Notes: generated by a model from the letters alone, not told the origin. Shown: positions 26,101 through 37,610, counted from the stretch's first letter. The stretch: DNA of 64,000 nt from Saxidomus purpurata (GCA_022818135.1 JAFMSR010000010.1:16061222-16125221); one strand, 5' to 3'. Made by a program: numbers and translations.

Positions 26101-29100
26101 TCACTTTCCCAAACACAGCATCTGAATAACGTTTGTTTTTATATTAAAAGGCATCATTTCTATTAGTTTGCATTTAAGTATCTTTTTTAAATGCAAGACG
26201 GTATGTAAGAAATAGTTTCTACCATGAGATATTTGGTTCAGATGGAAATATCCGTCACCTCGGGTAAAAACTAATAATATCAGGACAGTGTCATAATAAC
26301 ACTGTCCTGTGATATCAGATGTCGCGATATCAACAAATATCAGATCAGCGTTATCGAGTCGTCGTCATGGCAGTTGCATAATAAATACGTTTTCTTCACT
26401 ACTCAATTATATTGTTGCTTCTAATTATAATACCTGCGAAATACACGAAACCATTCTTGTTTTATAGGATTTCTCACCATAGGCATCTGCACGGTTCCGA
26501 GAGAACGTGCCTCGTATCTAGAAAACACTCTCCGGGCCCTTTTCAATGGGTCTTCAGATATTGAAAGGAAGGATTTTGTTGTTGTTTTATTTCTGGGTCA
26601 CGATAATGAAACTTGGAGAAGTGAAACACGAGAAATGGTGAAAAATATCTTCAGTGACAACTTAGAAAAGGGAGAGATACAGGTTGTACAGCCAGATAAA
26701 AGTGTTTATCCGAATATCAGGTATGTTGCTTAATAATTGTTATCGCATGTTTTTAGTTCAAAGACGAACAGACGGACAGGCAAACAACGAACCTTGTCTT
26801 TTCAGACTTTGTGACAGCCGTTTTGGGATTGAAAGCATTTGTGCCAATTTCTGAAGAGCTCATGCGAAGCGACACTGACTCCATATTATTTTGCCTTTGC
26901 AGTTTTCAGAAAAATCTTGGTTAACAAAAAGATTCAAAATAGGTAACACATTTTTGGGGTTGGATGGGACGTGAGGTCGAGACATAAAAGTATTAAATTT
27001 TGAAACACTACTTTACAATGATTAATCTAGAGCTTTGTCTTATTAATAGGTGAAATCAACAACTGATGTTATACAAATTTTATCGTCGGCAACTTCGACG
27101 GTTGAAGTCCGCTAGATCAATAAAACCAGTGAAGACAACAAATGAATCCTGCTATGTTGATGTTGTTGTTGTTGTTGTTGTCTTGTATACAGTTACTACA
27201 CATGTCAAAAGACTTTAATCAATCGTTGTAAATTCCAAAACACACATCATACACATTCAATGTATTTATTATAACACAATCGTGTATTCACTTGACTTCT
27301 TGTCAGGAAATTATTCTGGTATCATGGCTTAAGTATGCGGATAACCATCATGCCCCTATCAGGAATTGGGCGTTGTGTGTTCAAAACTGCATGACTATAC
27401 AAAGTAGTTCTAATCACTGTACCCTGTCCCCAACCGCTCCCAGTGAGACAGACATACTCGGGACAGTTACCAGGTTATCGTCGTAGTACTTCTACGTCCA
27501 CAAAGTGTAGTGGTTTTATCAGGCTGGGAATAAGCTGATTTCATAGTTCGATCGAGCCTTTTTAATCAAACTTGGTCAACCTTTGAATTATTATACCATT
27601 TAAAAATTTAAACATGAAGTCTCACCAGTTTGACAGGAAAAATAAGTACATACTTAGGAAAAAGCCGAATCCAGCGTGGGATTTAAATCTATGAGCCTCG
27701 TAAATATTGAATGATTACTTACGTTAAATTAACTTTTGTATCTGACCTCTTGACTGTTAAATATTTTACAAAATGTTCCTTATTGCAAAAGCATTACAAT
27801 CAAAAACTATTTTTAAAAAAAAGATGGTGGGTGCGATTAAGAGTATGTGAAAGAGATGGGTAGCTAGATTTCATAGCAAAAACACGAAAGTATACACTAC
27901 GTGTGTCAAGTTTTATCTTCAAACAGTGCTGAAGAAGGCATCAAATGTCACAGGGTGAGTAAAATGTGTACCCTGACCGAGATGCATGCAAGCTCTTAAA
28001 ATGGTTTCAAATTCCAAACGCTTATTGGGTCTCTGGGGAGCTTTTTATGTTCAAACATGCTACCCATGTGGCATAACCCATTGGATGCTTTTTTAGCGGC
28101 CAACTTGGTATGAAACTTGCAATAAAAGTCAGGTTTGCGATGAAGAAATATCATGTTACATGTACTTGACACTTGAAAGGTCTGATTTATGTATTCTATT
28201 AAAAATATCCGTTGTGGCTTTTTTCGCAAAGTTTAGGAGAAAGGGTGTATCTTTGAACGGTAAAAACTTACTAATATTTCATCTATTTGTGAGGTAGCGT
28301 TTTGTTTAAGCATCTTTAAATGCTTATTGCGCACCATCATGCTATTTTTAGCGAAAAAAAGCCTTCATTTTACAGACATGACCATATTTGGTGTATACCA
28401 CACATTCAAAAACATACGTAAAATCGCAGACAAAAGGGACTTTTATGGCTTATAGAAACCAACCAGATGTAACTGATAAACTGAGGAATTTCATTGATTT
28501 CGGCTTTCGTCCGAATATGTTATATTTGCTAACATTAAGTACTAGTAATCAAAATTTTGCAGTATACAAATAAAGAAATGTTATATCTACATTTATTTAA
28601 TAGTTTTAATGTTTATAATTTTCAGTGCAATTCGGAGGAGGACCTTCAATGATTCCCTTCCACGTGTGCACTGGAGGACAAAACAAAACATTGATTTTGC
28701 ATACATATTTGGCTATTGCGACGGAATATCGGAATATTACCTTCACCTAGAAGATGACGTCATCGCCTCTCCAAATTACATTTCAGAATTTAAACAATCT
28801 CTTAATAAACATGTAGAGCATTCCTGGTTTTTCCTGGACTTTGGAGGGGGTTTCTTTGGCAAATTATTTAGATCACGTGACCTGTGCATGCTGAAATCTG
28901 TACTTCTGATCTTCAAAGAAGAGAAACCTTGTGATCTGTTACTTAATGATTTAAAAATGATTATGCTTCACGATTCCAAAAAGGTGAAAAACGAGAAAGT
29001 CCTTTTTAAACATATTGGGACATATTCATCCCTAAAAGGTAAAACTTTTGATAAAAAGCCCCCGAAAGCAACGAGAAAGCCACACAGAAACAAAGTTAAA

Positions 29101-29529
29101 AAGGTTTATGTATCACGCTTAAGTATAAATCCAGACGCTTCAGTTGAAACATCTATGGAAACTTACGCAAATTTTACTCCAGAACTAGCATATGAAGTTA
29201 ACAACACGGTCTACTTCTGGGCGGAAGCGCCACAGACCGGTGAATTTTATCGAGTAATATTAAATTCTACTGTTAATACCACTCGAGTTGCCGTCCGAAC
29301 TGGCAAGCCAGGGACTGGCGCAGATAAATTAGAATATGCTGTTGTTTACAAAAATAAAGAACTCACAACAGATGGTTTGTGTAGAAGTCGGGTTCCGCTT
29401 GGAAATCTTATTTCCGGAACATTTGAGCATGTGTTCAAAGAAGCAGAGGAATTAAAGTGCTTTGAGATTGTTGTGACAAAGCAGCAGCGAAACTGGGTGG
29501 TGATAGCACAAATAGAAATTGAGACATAA
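11909..29529 (+). CDS. MGAT4: MGAT4-like gene B: beta-1,4-N-acetylglucosaminyltransferase (GnT-IV family), complete
   Basis: Coding exons 11909-12023, 12649-12692, 14843-15035, 26468-26720 and 28626-29529 join with matching phases (1, 0, 1, 2) to 1509 nt, 502 aa, close to vertebrate GnT-IVa/b at about 535. The order is: cytosolic tail, signal anchor (residues about 18-36), short stem (about 37-105), GT-A catalytic domain (LVLGHQRQYK to the 300s) with YLENTLRALF, VHWRTKQNIDFAYI and the EDD metal motif at about residues 244-246, then a lectin-like C-terminus. In the family it transfers GlcNAc from UDP-GlcNAc to the alpha-1,3 mannose arm of N-glycans in the Golgi; activity here is inferred. The exon 1a duplicate at 7599 is an alternative start. 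The motif EFSSLGFIGK of paralogue A reads DFGGGFFGK here. Confidence 0.88.
12412..12602. mobile_element. Foldback MITE, 191 bp
   Basis: The arms begin GCACAGTCACATGAAGTTTG and end in the reverse complement. The 6-bp direct repeat GTTTAC flanks it (12406-12411 and 12603-12608), a likely target duplication. The inner TTTGATAGTC...GGTGTTTTATAAAA segment occurs three times, so one arm has been partly re-copied. It lies in intron 1 of MGAT4 B. Confidence 0.88.
12649..12692 (+). CDS. MGAT4: MGAT4-like gene B, exon 2
   Basis: A 44-nt micro-exon between TATTTGCAG and GTAAGA. In phase it gives GRPCQSKQPDSTVPQ (first residue split with exon 1), part of the luminal stem. Only this phase links exon 1 to exon 3 without a stop, which is the main support for so short an exon. 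Confidence 0.75.
13025..13157. repeat. CGAG-type hairpin, perfect 39-bp outer stem
   Basis: Outer arms 13025-13063 and 13119-13157 are perfect reverse complements. Inner arms 13071-13083 and 13099-13111 (GTCGTATTGGCCC) are also perfect. The gaps between stems read CGAGGG on the left and CCGAGG on the right, in the same orientation. The apex is AAGGCCGAAGGCCGA. Confidence 0.93.
13219..13352. repeat. CGAG-type hairpin
   Basis: The outer stem is CATGTCCATGAGTTGTGG and its near-perfect complement ending at 13352. The inner stem starts TTGAGA and ends TCTCAA. CCCGAGGGT occurs directly on both sides at the stem junctions (13251-13259 and 13312-13320). The apex is CGAGGCTCTGCCGAG. Confidence 0.9.
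13353..14833. other. Intron 2 of MGAT4 B, remaining part
   Basis: Degenerate 'TATTGGCTC' words at 13785-13915 echo the inner stem of the hairpin at 13025-13157. No coding sequence or RNA gene was seen. Confidence 0.5.
14834..14887 (+). promoter_or_regulatory. Tandem-duplicated 3' splice site of exon 3
   Basis: A 27-bp unit (CTTCAACAGGCGCTCCAGAT plus AGTGAAT) is repeated head to tail and contains the acceptor AG each time (14841-14842 and 14868-14869). Because 27 is a multiple of three, both acceptors keep the frame; choosing the second drops nine residues (ALQIVNLQQ). Confidence 0.85.
14843..15035 (+). CDS. MGAT4: MGAT4-like gene B, exon 3
   Basis: 193 nt, phase 0 in and phase 1 out, donor GTATAT. 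It encodes the stem end and the start of the catalytic domain, finishing LVLGHQRQYK, which joins GFLTIGICTVPRERASYL in exon 4, the family's conserved N-terminal catalytic block. The start may be 14843 or 14870. Confidence 0.82.
15085..15245. repeat. Intronic duplication, copy 1
   Basis: It matches 16275-16437 nearly base for base (TTTTCAACAATTCTCACGAG to AATCTGTGACTA). Confidence 0.9.
15715..15985. repeat. AGAGATATCTCT spaced palindrome array 1
   Basis: The palindrome AGAGATATCTCT and close variants recur about every 17-30 bp with unrelated sequence between. A second array of the same kind lies at 17010-17365 and a faint one near 25545-25575. Confidence 0.8.
16146..16230 (+). repeat. Head of an 'AAGAGCTGTCC' dispersed repeat
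   Basis: CAAGAGCTGTCCCTCATAAG and the following GTGTCTCACAGTCTGTGTCC closely match 36624-36680, where the repeat is longer. It is a truncated copy. Confidence 0.7.
16275..16437. repeat. Intronic duplication, copy 2
   Basis: Partner of 15085-15245. The two copies flank the first AGAGATATCTCT array. Confidence 0.9.
16543..16600. repeat. (ATT)n microsatellite
   Basis: About 18 trinucleotide units, nearly pure. Confidence 0.95.
17010..17365. repeat. AGAGATATCTCT spaced palindrome array 2
   Basis: It has the same palindromic word and similar irregular spacing as 15715-15985, more degenerate toward the right end. Confidence 0.75.
17370..20050. other. Intron 3 of MGAT4 B, no gene
   Basis: Apart from a tRNA-like segment at 19539-19602 nothing is recognised. 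The phrase ATCCAAGTTTTTCAGCGCC at 17646 recurs at 25708, so a dispersed repeat may be hidden here. Confidence 0.5.
19539..19602 (+). repeat. tRNA-like sequence
   Basis: A-box-like TGGTACAGTGGTAAAAATG and B-box-like GGTTCGATCTC. Stems are poor, so it is likely a SINE head or relic. Confidence 0.4.
20055..20117. repeat. (CT)n microsatellite
   Basis: About 31 dinucleotide units. Confidence 0.97.
20120..22094. other. Intron 3 of MGAT4 B, no gene
   Basis: A reverse-strand tRNA-like segment lies at 21802-21895. No coding evidence. Confidence 0.5.
21802..21895 (-). repeat. tRNA-like sequence with long insert
   Basis: On the - strand: A-box-like TGGCCGCGTGGTTATAAGCG, then a B-box-like GGTTCGAGCCC after an expanded middle. 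It resembles the head of a tRNA-derived SINE. Confidence 0.4.
22095..22531. mobile_element. TTAA-flanked MITE, copy 1
   Basis: It starts TTAA-AGTGACACTATG and ends CATAATGTCACT-TTAA: inverted termini with TTAA on both sides, as in piggyBac-type elements. Relatives are at 30674-31110 (opposite orientation) and 39838-40324. No transposase is encoded; the open frame inside is shared by copies only as sequence identity. Confidence 0.9.
22900..23053. repeat. CGAG-type hairpin
   Basis: The outer stem is AATTGTTGGTTTCGGTGTAA with complement ending 23053. The inner stem is CACCAAAAGTGATATTTTCA. CCGAGTG and CGAGTG stand at the stem junctions in the same orientation, and the apex is CGAGTGGCGCAGCCACGAG. 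Confidence 0.9.
23352..23458. repeat. CGAG-type hairpin, duplicated copy with right inner arm deleted
   Basis: It is part of a tandem duplication (22893-23330 and 23349-23750). The sequence runs up to ACGAGTGGCGCAG, then jumps to ATCTTACACCGATACCAAC, so half of the inner stem and one CGAG are gone. Confidence 0.85.
23787..23923. repeat. CGAG-type hairpin
   Basis: The outer stem is GTTAACGCACGTTTTTTCGT and on to CTGCAGAAT, with a near-perfect complement. The inner stem is TGGTTGGTGCCC. CCCGAGGG on the left and CCCGAGG on the right are in the same orientation. The apex is CGAGCCCGTTAGGGCGAG. Confidence 0.92.
24270..24540. repeat. Dispersed repeat, 'AACAAGGGCCATAATTTGAA' type
   Basis: It shares ordered phrases with 51940-52170 (GTCAAACAAGGGCCAT, TGAAGTTTCAA, TTGCATGCAAAAC, GTGACTGTAATA). 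This is a single copy; the other locus has tandem copies. Confidence 0.75.
24541..26467. other. Intron 3 of MGAT4 B, right end
   Basis: A short perfect hairpin (ATATCAGGACAGTGT / ACACTGTCCTGTGATAT) lies at about 26277-26313. No gene or other repeat was recognised. Confidence 0.5.
26468..26720 (+). CDS. MGAT4: MGAT4-like gene B, exon 4
   Basis: 253 nt between TTTTATAG and GTATGT, phase 1 in and phase 2 out. It encodes GFLTIGICTVPRERASYLEN and continues to VVQPDKSVYPNI, the N-terminal half of the catalytic fold with the family's TVPRE..YLENTLRAL block. An 11.4-kb intron precedes it. Confidence 0.9.
26721..28625. other. Intron 4 of MGAT4 B
   Basis: Contains a (TGT)n stretch at about 27157-27182. 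No coding sequence was supported. Confidence 0.6.
28626..29529 (+). CDS. MGAT4: MGAT4-like gene B, exon 5 (catalytic core and C-terminus)
   Basis: 904 nt after the ATTTTCAG acceptor, phase 2 in, ending TAA at 29527-29529. It carries RVHWRTKQNIDFAYIFGY, the EDD metal motif in YYLHLEDDV, GKLFRSRDLCM, FKHIGTYSSLKGK and the C-terminal lectin-like part (YFWAEAPQTGEFYRVIL, KCFEIVVTKQQRNWVVIAQI). It is collinear with 721-1741. Confidence 0.95.
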
Positions 29530-29556
29530 TATAATAGGGTATTTCAGTGTAATCTA

Positions 29557-29562
29557 AATAAA
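29557..29562 (+). terminator. Poly(A) signal AATAAA, MGAT4 B
   Basis: A canonical hexamer 28 bp past the stop codon; the cleavage site itself cannot be placed. Confidence 0.6.
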
Positions 29563-30610
29563 TATAGACAGTGTCAATCAGATGAAAATAGAGAACTATT
29601 AACATCTTCTAAAACAGCTTATAATAAAAGCGCTGAAGACGCTGAATTTGTTTATGTATTCAAAATATTTGCTGTGTTTTGTTATGACGGCTATTTCATT
29701 CGGTAATCTTCATTGGTAAAGGCTTAACCAGTTGGTAATAAGATATGAACAGAATGCAACAGTTACAAATCTTTAGGCATCATAAGATTAATTGCCCGTT
29801 TCAACCGTATTTCGGTCATCTTATTTACTGGTGGACAGTTGGACTAAAACTCTATCCTCCATGGAAATAAGAACAAACTTCACAAATAACACAACTTATG
29901 AACAAACATATTTCTTTTTGTAATTTCACAATGTATGATTATATCTGAGTTTATACATATAAATTATCTAACTTGTGAATACACTGTGTTGCGTAAAACT
30001 CATTTTTGTATTCATAAGCGGAAACAAAGTTTGATAACAAAATCTACGGACACTGCATCGATGAAAAAACCTCCGGAGGATTAAATACCTTCCTCCCGTT
30101 TGAATCAACCATATATATGTATGATACATTAACTAAACCAACTGCATCTAATCGTAGTTTGGATCTCTGTGGTCGGTATAGGCGGCAAGGATTTTCACTG
30201 TATTCAACAAAATCGAATAAACTGCAAAACGCTTTATCTTGGAAAATGTTTCCACCTACTGTCTAAAATCAGACAACGCAAAAGGATAACTCCGCAGCTA
30301 GTTACGGCGTTTAGATAACACAAATGAGCAGGAAATAGCACCAAATAAAAAATGGGATCGATTTATTCTGCGGATCTCATCGGTCCTTGTGCAGGCCGAC
30401 AAAGAAAAAATGCGTATCTAAACTGCCACATTATACATTTATCGAAAGAATATGATTGATACCAGGGATAAGCGATGTTCAAATGTATTTTTGCAGTCAC
30501 TGATACGAATATGAATATGTTCTAGCAAAATGGCTTATTCGATGGTGAATTTCAAATTATGTTTACGGAATTAGATGTATTGATAGGTGAAGACGCGATG
30601 GTTTATTAAA
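29563..30610. other. Intergenic sequence right of MGAT4 B
   Basis: Nothing recognised. The decayed LINE begins near its right end. Confidence 0.45.
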
Positions 30611-30673
30611 CGAATAGTTCGTACTGTGATGGCAAACATTATATTGCTCCTGTTTTGTATGTGCTACATGTAC

Positions 30674-31110
30674 TTAAAGTGATATTATGCACATTTTTTT
30701 AAAGTAAAATTTCAGCTGAAATAGGTGTGTGTGAAAAAGGTAGAGGAAATAATAACTTTTGACCCAATACAACCAACTTTTCCTGCTACCAGTACGAAAT
30801 AATAACTTTCCAAATATCACTTTTCCTATTTTGACTGGGAGAGTCAATTTAAGAAATAAACAAATGCATGTCGGAGTTGCTTCCCTTCCACTGCCGAGCA
30901 ACACTAATAACACAAGGGAGATCACTGCCAAGGAAGGAATTATTATTTTATTAGTCCATTTCTTTAATTTCTAAAGCACCAACTTCAAATATTAATGCGG
31001 CATTATCATTAGTTTAACACATTTAAATGCACAGCTACCGAAAATTGCTTTTATAAAACTGTCACCAAAAATACACAATGTGCAGTAAGATGAGCAAAAT
31101 GTCACTTTAA
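30674..31110. mobile_element. TTAA-flanked MITE, copy 2, inside the LINE
   Basis: TTAA-AGTGATATTATGCAC at the left, AAAATGTCACT-TTAA at the right. Inverted relative to copy 1. Removing it and one TTAA restores the LINE frame (HVLNIIFDTCNF). Confidence 0.9.
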
Positions 31111-31240
31111 TATTATATTTGACACATGTAATTTTTCGGACGACTGGTCAGACGGGTATGTAATACCATTACACAAAAAGGGTAGTTAAAAAGATCCCAA
31201 TAATTTTAGAGCAATAACTCTTTTGAGCGTTTTCTTTAAA

Positions 31241-31989
<749 letters not shown>

Positions 31990-32569
31990 TTTAAATTGAT
32001 TACGAGAATTCTGAAAAACAAACTTACAAACTGGGCTGATAGTTACCATATTTATAAAGAAGCACAAGCTTGATTTCGATCTCATAAGAGCACAGTAGGT
32101 CACTTTTTTGTTCCACATGGTCTAATTACATATATGATAAATGCTGGAAAAAACTCTATGTTGGTATGGTGGATTTTAATAAAGCTTTTGATTATGTAGT
32201 GCGTGACAATTTAAAGTATAAACTAATTAATCTGTGGGTTAGAGGTAAAGAAATAAAAGTTGTTAGAAGTATGTAGAGCAGTATTAAGTCTAGAGTTAAG
32301 CATTTAAGTGCATTAAGTCAGATGTTCCCTTGTATGCTTGGTATTCGTCAAGGAGAATGTTTATCTCCTCTATAGTTTCCCTTCTTTGAATGACATGGAA
32401 GATATTTTTTATGTTAAAAGGTTATGATGGCATTGACATGACTAAATTGTTCCTTTTATTAAATGCTGATGATAAAGTAACTTAAGCTGATTCTGCCGAA
32501 CATTTGCAACATGGATTTGATATTTTGTTTGAATACTGTGGAAGATGGAAATTAAAAGTAAATATAGAT

Positions 32570-34848
32570 TGGAAAAGGTTGAAGTAGGTTGAAAAACTAC
32601 CGACTAGGTTAAATAAGTATGGTAAATCATTTGTTACCTATTTTTATGCAAGGCTAGGTGTATCTCCAAACAGTTTTTCATTTTCACTAGTTACTGAAAA
32701 TCAGGTACTTAAGTACTTAGCACAGCTCAGTGCTAACAAAGCTACTGGATTAGACGGTATCCCTTCACGTTTTGTGAGAGATGGAGCTTCAGTTATTGCT
32801 CAGCCTCTTACACATGTAATTAACTTGTCTCTTATACAGGGTGTGGTTCCAGATGAGCACAAGTCTGTTAGAGTTATTCCTGTTTTTAAGGAAAATGATA
32901 AAACCGCTGTTGGAAATTATCGCCCGGTTTCTATCTTGAGCATTGTTTCCAAGATTCTTGAGAGGGTTGTTTATGACCAGGTAGAGTCCTATTTTAAATC
33001 AAATAAGTTGTTCTATAAATTTCAATCGGGTTTCCGACATGGGTTTACAGACACGTGTCTTATTCATTTGACAGACTATATAAGAATGCAAATGGATAAA
33101 GGTAATTTTATTGGAATGGTTCTGATAGATCTCCAAAAGGCATTTGATACTGTAGACCACTCAACTCTTCTTATGAAATTAAGTGCGGCTGGTCTTGGTG
33201 ATGATATTTTGAGATGGTTTCGATCATATCTTTCTGATAGAAGGCAGCTTGTTGATGTTTCAGGTACACATTCATCTGCTGCTCGGATTACATGTGGTGT
33301 TCCACAAGGGTCAATTCTTGGTCCTCTTTTGTTTTAATATATGTTAATGACATGTCAGCTGTAGTCAAAAGTAAGTTGTTATTATATGCAGATGACTCAG
33401 GAATTCTGGTTTCAGGTAAATGTATGGCTGATGTTGAACATGCCCTGGAAGAAGATTTGCATCTTGTTAGTCAGTGGCTGGTGGGTAATGAGTTATCACT
33501 ATATTTAGGCAAGACTGAGTCAATCTTATTTGGGTCTACAATATAGACTAAGGTCAAATTCATCCCTTAATATTAAATGTAATGGCACAGTTATTAAACC
33601 AACTTCTTCGGTCAAATATCTCGGAGCAACCATTGATCAATCATTATCTTTTGATGCAATGGCTAGGTCGGTGTTGCAGAAGGCTAATGCACGTTTGAAA
33701 TATTTATATCGTAAAAAGGATTACCTTACACAACATACTAAGAAACTTCTAGTTATGTCCTTAATCCAATGTCATTTTGATTACTGTTGCTCAATATGGT
33801 ATCCCGGTCTATCCCAGTTCCTTAAAAACAAACTTCAAGTAACTCAGAATAAGTTGATTAGGTTTGTCCTTGATCTTGATGCCAGGTCACATATTGGTCC
33901 AAATCACTTTCTCTCACTCAACTGGTTACCAGTCAATAAACGTGCAGATCAGATCATCCTTTGTCATCTTTTTTAAGTAAAAAATGGTCTGGCTCCTGAT
34001 TACATGGAAGAATATTTCATCCCACAGGTCACTGTTCATTCTTATAAGACCAGATTAAGTAACAAGGGTGCATTTGCAATCCCAAAGGTCAAAGGTTTTG
34101 GTACCAAGTCCTTCTGCTTTGTGGGTTGTTCGTTGTGGAATAGTTTGCCAGCTGAATTATCTAGCATTGGCAGGTTACCTTCTTTCAAAATATCTGTTAA
34201 GAATTACCTGATGGACAGTTTGTAATACTTCAAGACTTTTTATATGAGTTTTTAAATTTACATCAGGTTGTTTCGGTATAGGAATGGTTTCAACTCATTT
34301 CATCTATCATTTAACACACTTAATATGAAATGATGCATTTTTTATATTTTTTTAGTCTAAGTGATACTCATTCTTATTCTCATTCCTACTTTTTTATTGT
34401 TGCGTCTTAGTATCTTGTCAAATGTTTAGTAAAAGGTTTAATTTTGTGACTGTGATATAATGATAATTTGTTTTTATTGTAGTTTGTCTTAAGTTAAAAT
34501 ATCTAATGCTTATTAATTTTATCATTTGCTTCCTAGTATATTTATTCTGTTTTAACTTGAATAATGTGTTACAATGCTGTAACTTCTAGTCAAACTGTGT
34601 TAACATAAGTGAAATCTAACTGCGATAATATTTAATTGATAATATTTATTTGCATTGGTTAAAGGCTCTCTATGTCATGCCACCAACACAGGGGACCACA
34701 ATGGAAATAAGAGTCTCTCTTTTTTGTGTTATCCTTGGTGTTGGTGTGCATGTCATGGCTTATTTATTCTCATGTATGTTATATATTTGTACCGTACATG
34801 TTGTTTTAAGTGTCTATGTATTCCATACCGAAATAAATCTATCTAATC
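32570..34848 (+). mobile_element. CR1/jockey-type LINE, 5'-truncated, nested in the older LINE
   Basis: 2279 bp bounded by TATAGAT at 32563-32569 and 34849-34855 (target duplication). The RT frame starts mid-domain (NKATGLDGIPSRF), with NYRPVSILSIVSKILERVV, LIDLQKAFDTVDHSTLL, GVPQGSILGPLLF and YADDSG, then a C-terminal part ending at 34225. A frameshift near 33335 (after GPLLF), a stop/frameshift at about 33545 and a stop at 33974-33976 disable it. A 620-bp 3' UTR follows, with AATAAA at 34832 and an ATCTATCTAATC tail. The GVPQGS and YADD forms suit CR1/L2/jockey; the exact clade is not determined. Confidence 0.88.
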
Positions 34849-35354
34849 TATAGATAAAATAAAAGTTGTGATATTTAGGAAAGCAGGCATGCTACCAAGA
34901 AATCTCGGTTTTTCATATTACGGACAGAATATCCGAATTGTAAAGACATTTAATTACTTCGGGGTTGTTTTTAGCGGATCATTTCACGAAGCACAGTTAA
35001 CACTTTCAGAAAAAGCAAGTAAAGCAATTTTCAAATTAAATAGTAACTTATCAACATATACTGAAGTAAGCATTTCACATAGATAATATCTGTTTGATTT
35101 ACTTATTTTATCAATACTTAAACTACAGCTATGACGTTTTGGGGATTCCATACTGCAAATAGCATAGAACGTGTTCACACACTATATTGTAAAAGAAATA
35201 CTATGCGTAAAACGTAGTACGCAAAATGACCTTGTATATGGTATTCTCGGAAGAAGAAAGTTGATTGTTAAAAGATATTTTAGAATCATCAAATATTGGT
35301 CGAAACTATAGGAGCTCAAGGTCAGGATTATGCCTGTTCCGGCTTTGTTTTGTC

Positions 35355-35550
35355 GTTTTCATCCGTATAGTGCTGACCTCATCCAAGTAGTGCTGATGCA
35401 AGCGCGTAGTGCTGTCGTCATCCGTGTAGTGCTGACGTCATCCGTATAGTGTTGACGTCGTCTGTGAAGTGCTGACGTCATTCGTATAGTGCTGGCGTCA
35501 TCCGTGTAAGTCTGATGTATGCGCGTGGTGCTGTCGTCATCCGTATACAT
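35355..35550. repeat. About 20-bp minisatellite, roughly ten copies
   Basis: The unit is close to GTCATCCGTATAGTGCTGAC, with substitutions and small indels. Confidence 0.88.
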
Positions 35551-36615
35551 CAGAAATGTATATGTACGTTGTCATTTCAAGGTTGGGACTTCGCAAAATA
35601 TCCTTACAACACATTTCTGGATTTTGAACAGACTTTATTACAGACAGGATTAAGTGTTTCATATTGATAATTTATTGCTATGACAACAAAAAACGGAAAC
35701 AAAAATGTTATGTCACAATAGATTTACCTTTAATGTCTTATATATGTCTTCAATTATGATGACATATGTGAGTATTTCTCTTATATACTGCTTTACACAA
35801 AACCAACTATGTTGTCATATGAAAAGTTAATCAACAAAAATATGTGTGTGCAGATCCCTAAATAGTAATGTGAAAACTAAATAACGTGAATCGTATTGAC
35901 CGCAAAACTGCAGGAACGGACTTATAACAGTTTTACGGTTAACCCTCGAAGTGATTGTTCTGACCTTCGATCATGTCGACAAATGATTTTGCCGTTAGTG
36001 ACCAGTGCAGATCATGATTACCCTGTACATCGTTGCAGTTTGTCTATACGCACTGACTGCTTTTCAGCAAGTTTGTTTTAACTGAGCACCCCTTTTGAAA
36101 ATAAATGGTTCAATCCAAAATGAAAGATGAACAAGTCCATTTTTAAAAACTTAACGGGGTATTTATATCATACAGATTTGAGCTAAATGACACAAATTGT
36201 TAACTGACTCCCACAATAAATTACTTTCTGACACATATATATCACATTTGTTTATCACTCATTATTCATCCACACAATTTTCATACGGCTTATCTATTAA
36301 TACAGCTTACTTCTATAGAACAATAAATAACAAGACCTATTTGTAAAACACGAATGCTCCCCCACAACCACACCTTCGTGATGCAAACAGTTTATGGATT
36401 ACTAGGGGCCATCAACTGGTAATGACAAATCAAGTTTGAAAATGTATGCCCACTGGTTCTTGACTAATGCCTAAGAAAGCATTTTAATATACAGTCTTGA
36501 TATTTACGTGTGACCTTAAACTTGAGCAGCATGATTTTAAAAAAGTGTTCTGATAATTAACATAAATTTCATGAAAACCTTCCAGGAGTTTAGGAGATAT
36601 ATATGTAGCGAACCT
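35551..36615. other. Intergenic sequence, nothing recognised
   Basis: AT-rich, no coding or structured element supported. Confidence 0.45.
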
Positions 36616-36619
36616 GGAT

Positions 36620-37610
36620 AAAACAAGAGCTGTCCCTCACAAGTGACGAATGCCCCCGAAAGAGGTGTCTCACAGTCTTTGTCCTCTCCATGTGCTCAAT
36701 AATTGTGGTATGTAATTTTAAAATACTTCCATGCATGGCAGAGTTACCATGCATACAGTTTTCCATTACTTTTAAACACTAAGTGTGACCTTGACCTTTG
36801 AGGTAGGAACGTGGGTCTTGCACGCGACACGTCGTCTTGGTGTACTAGAAGTTATAAAGTTGTAAAGTTATTTTAAAATCCTTCAATGCATGACAAAGTT
36901 ACAGTCTGGACACGAATGTGTGCATATATACAGGATTCCATTACCTATAAACTCTAGGTGTGACCTTGACCTTTAAAGTAGGGATGTGGGTGTTGCACGT
37001 GACACGCCGTCTTGATGTGCTAGACATTTGTGCCAAGTTATTTTAAAATCCTTCAATGCATGACAAAGTTACAGTCCGGACACGAATGTGTGCATATGTA
37101 GAGGATTCCATTACCTTCAAACTCTACGTGTGACATTGACCTTTGAGGTAGGGATGTGGGTCTTTCACGCGACACGTTGTCTTGATGTGCTAGACATTTG
37201 TGCCAAGTTATTTTAAAATCCTTCAATGCCTAACAAAGTTACAGTCCGGACACGAATGTGTGCGTATGTGGAGGATTCCATTACCTTCAAACTCTAGGTG
37301 TGACCTTGACCTTTGAGGTAGGGACGTGGTTCTTGCATGCGACATGCCGTCTTGATGTGCTAGACATTTGTGGCAAGTATTTTAAAATCCTTCAATGCAT
37401 GACAAATGTGTGCATACATAGAGGATTCCATTTCCTTCAAACACTTTGTGTGACCTTTACCTTTGAGGAAAGGATGTGGGTCTTGCACGCGACACGTTGT
37501 CTTGATGTGCTTGACAGTCCGGATTACGAATGTGTTAGTGGGGACGCACAGACGGACAGACAGACGGTGCGATTTTTATATGCCACCCTTCGGGGGCATA
37601 AACATGACCC
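36620..37610 (+). repeat. 'AAGAGCTGTCC' repeat with about 170-bp internal tandem copies
   Basis: The head ACAAGAGCTGTCCCTCACAA is followed by four to five copies of a block with TGTGACCTTGACCTTTGAGG, CTTGATGTGCTAGACATTTG and TTTTAAAATCCTTCAATGCA. The end reads ATGCCACCCTTCGGGGGCAT. I take it as a bivalve-type dispersed repeat with amplified core. Confidence 0.85.
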
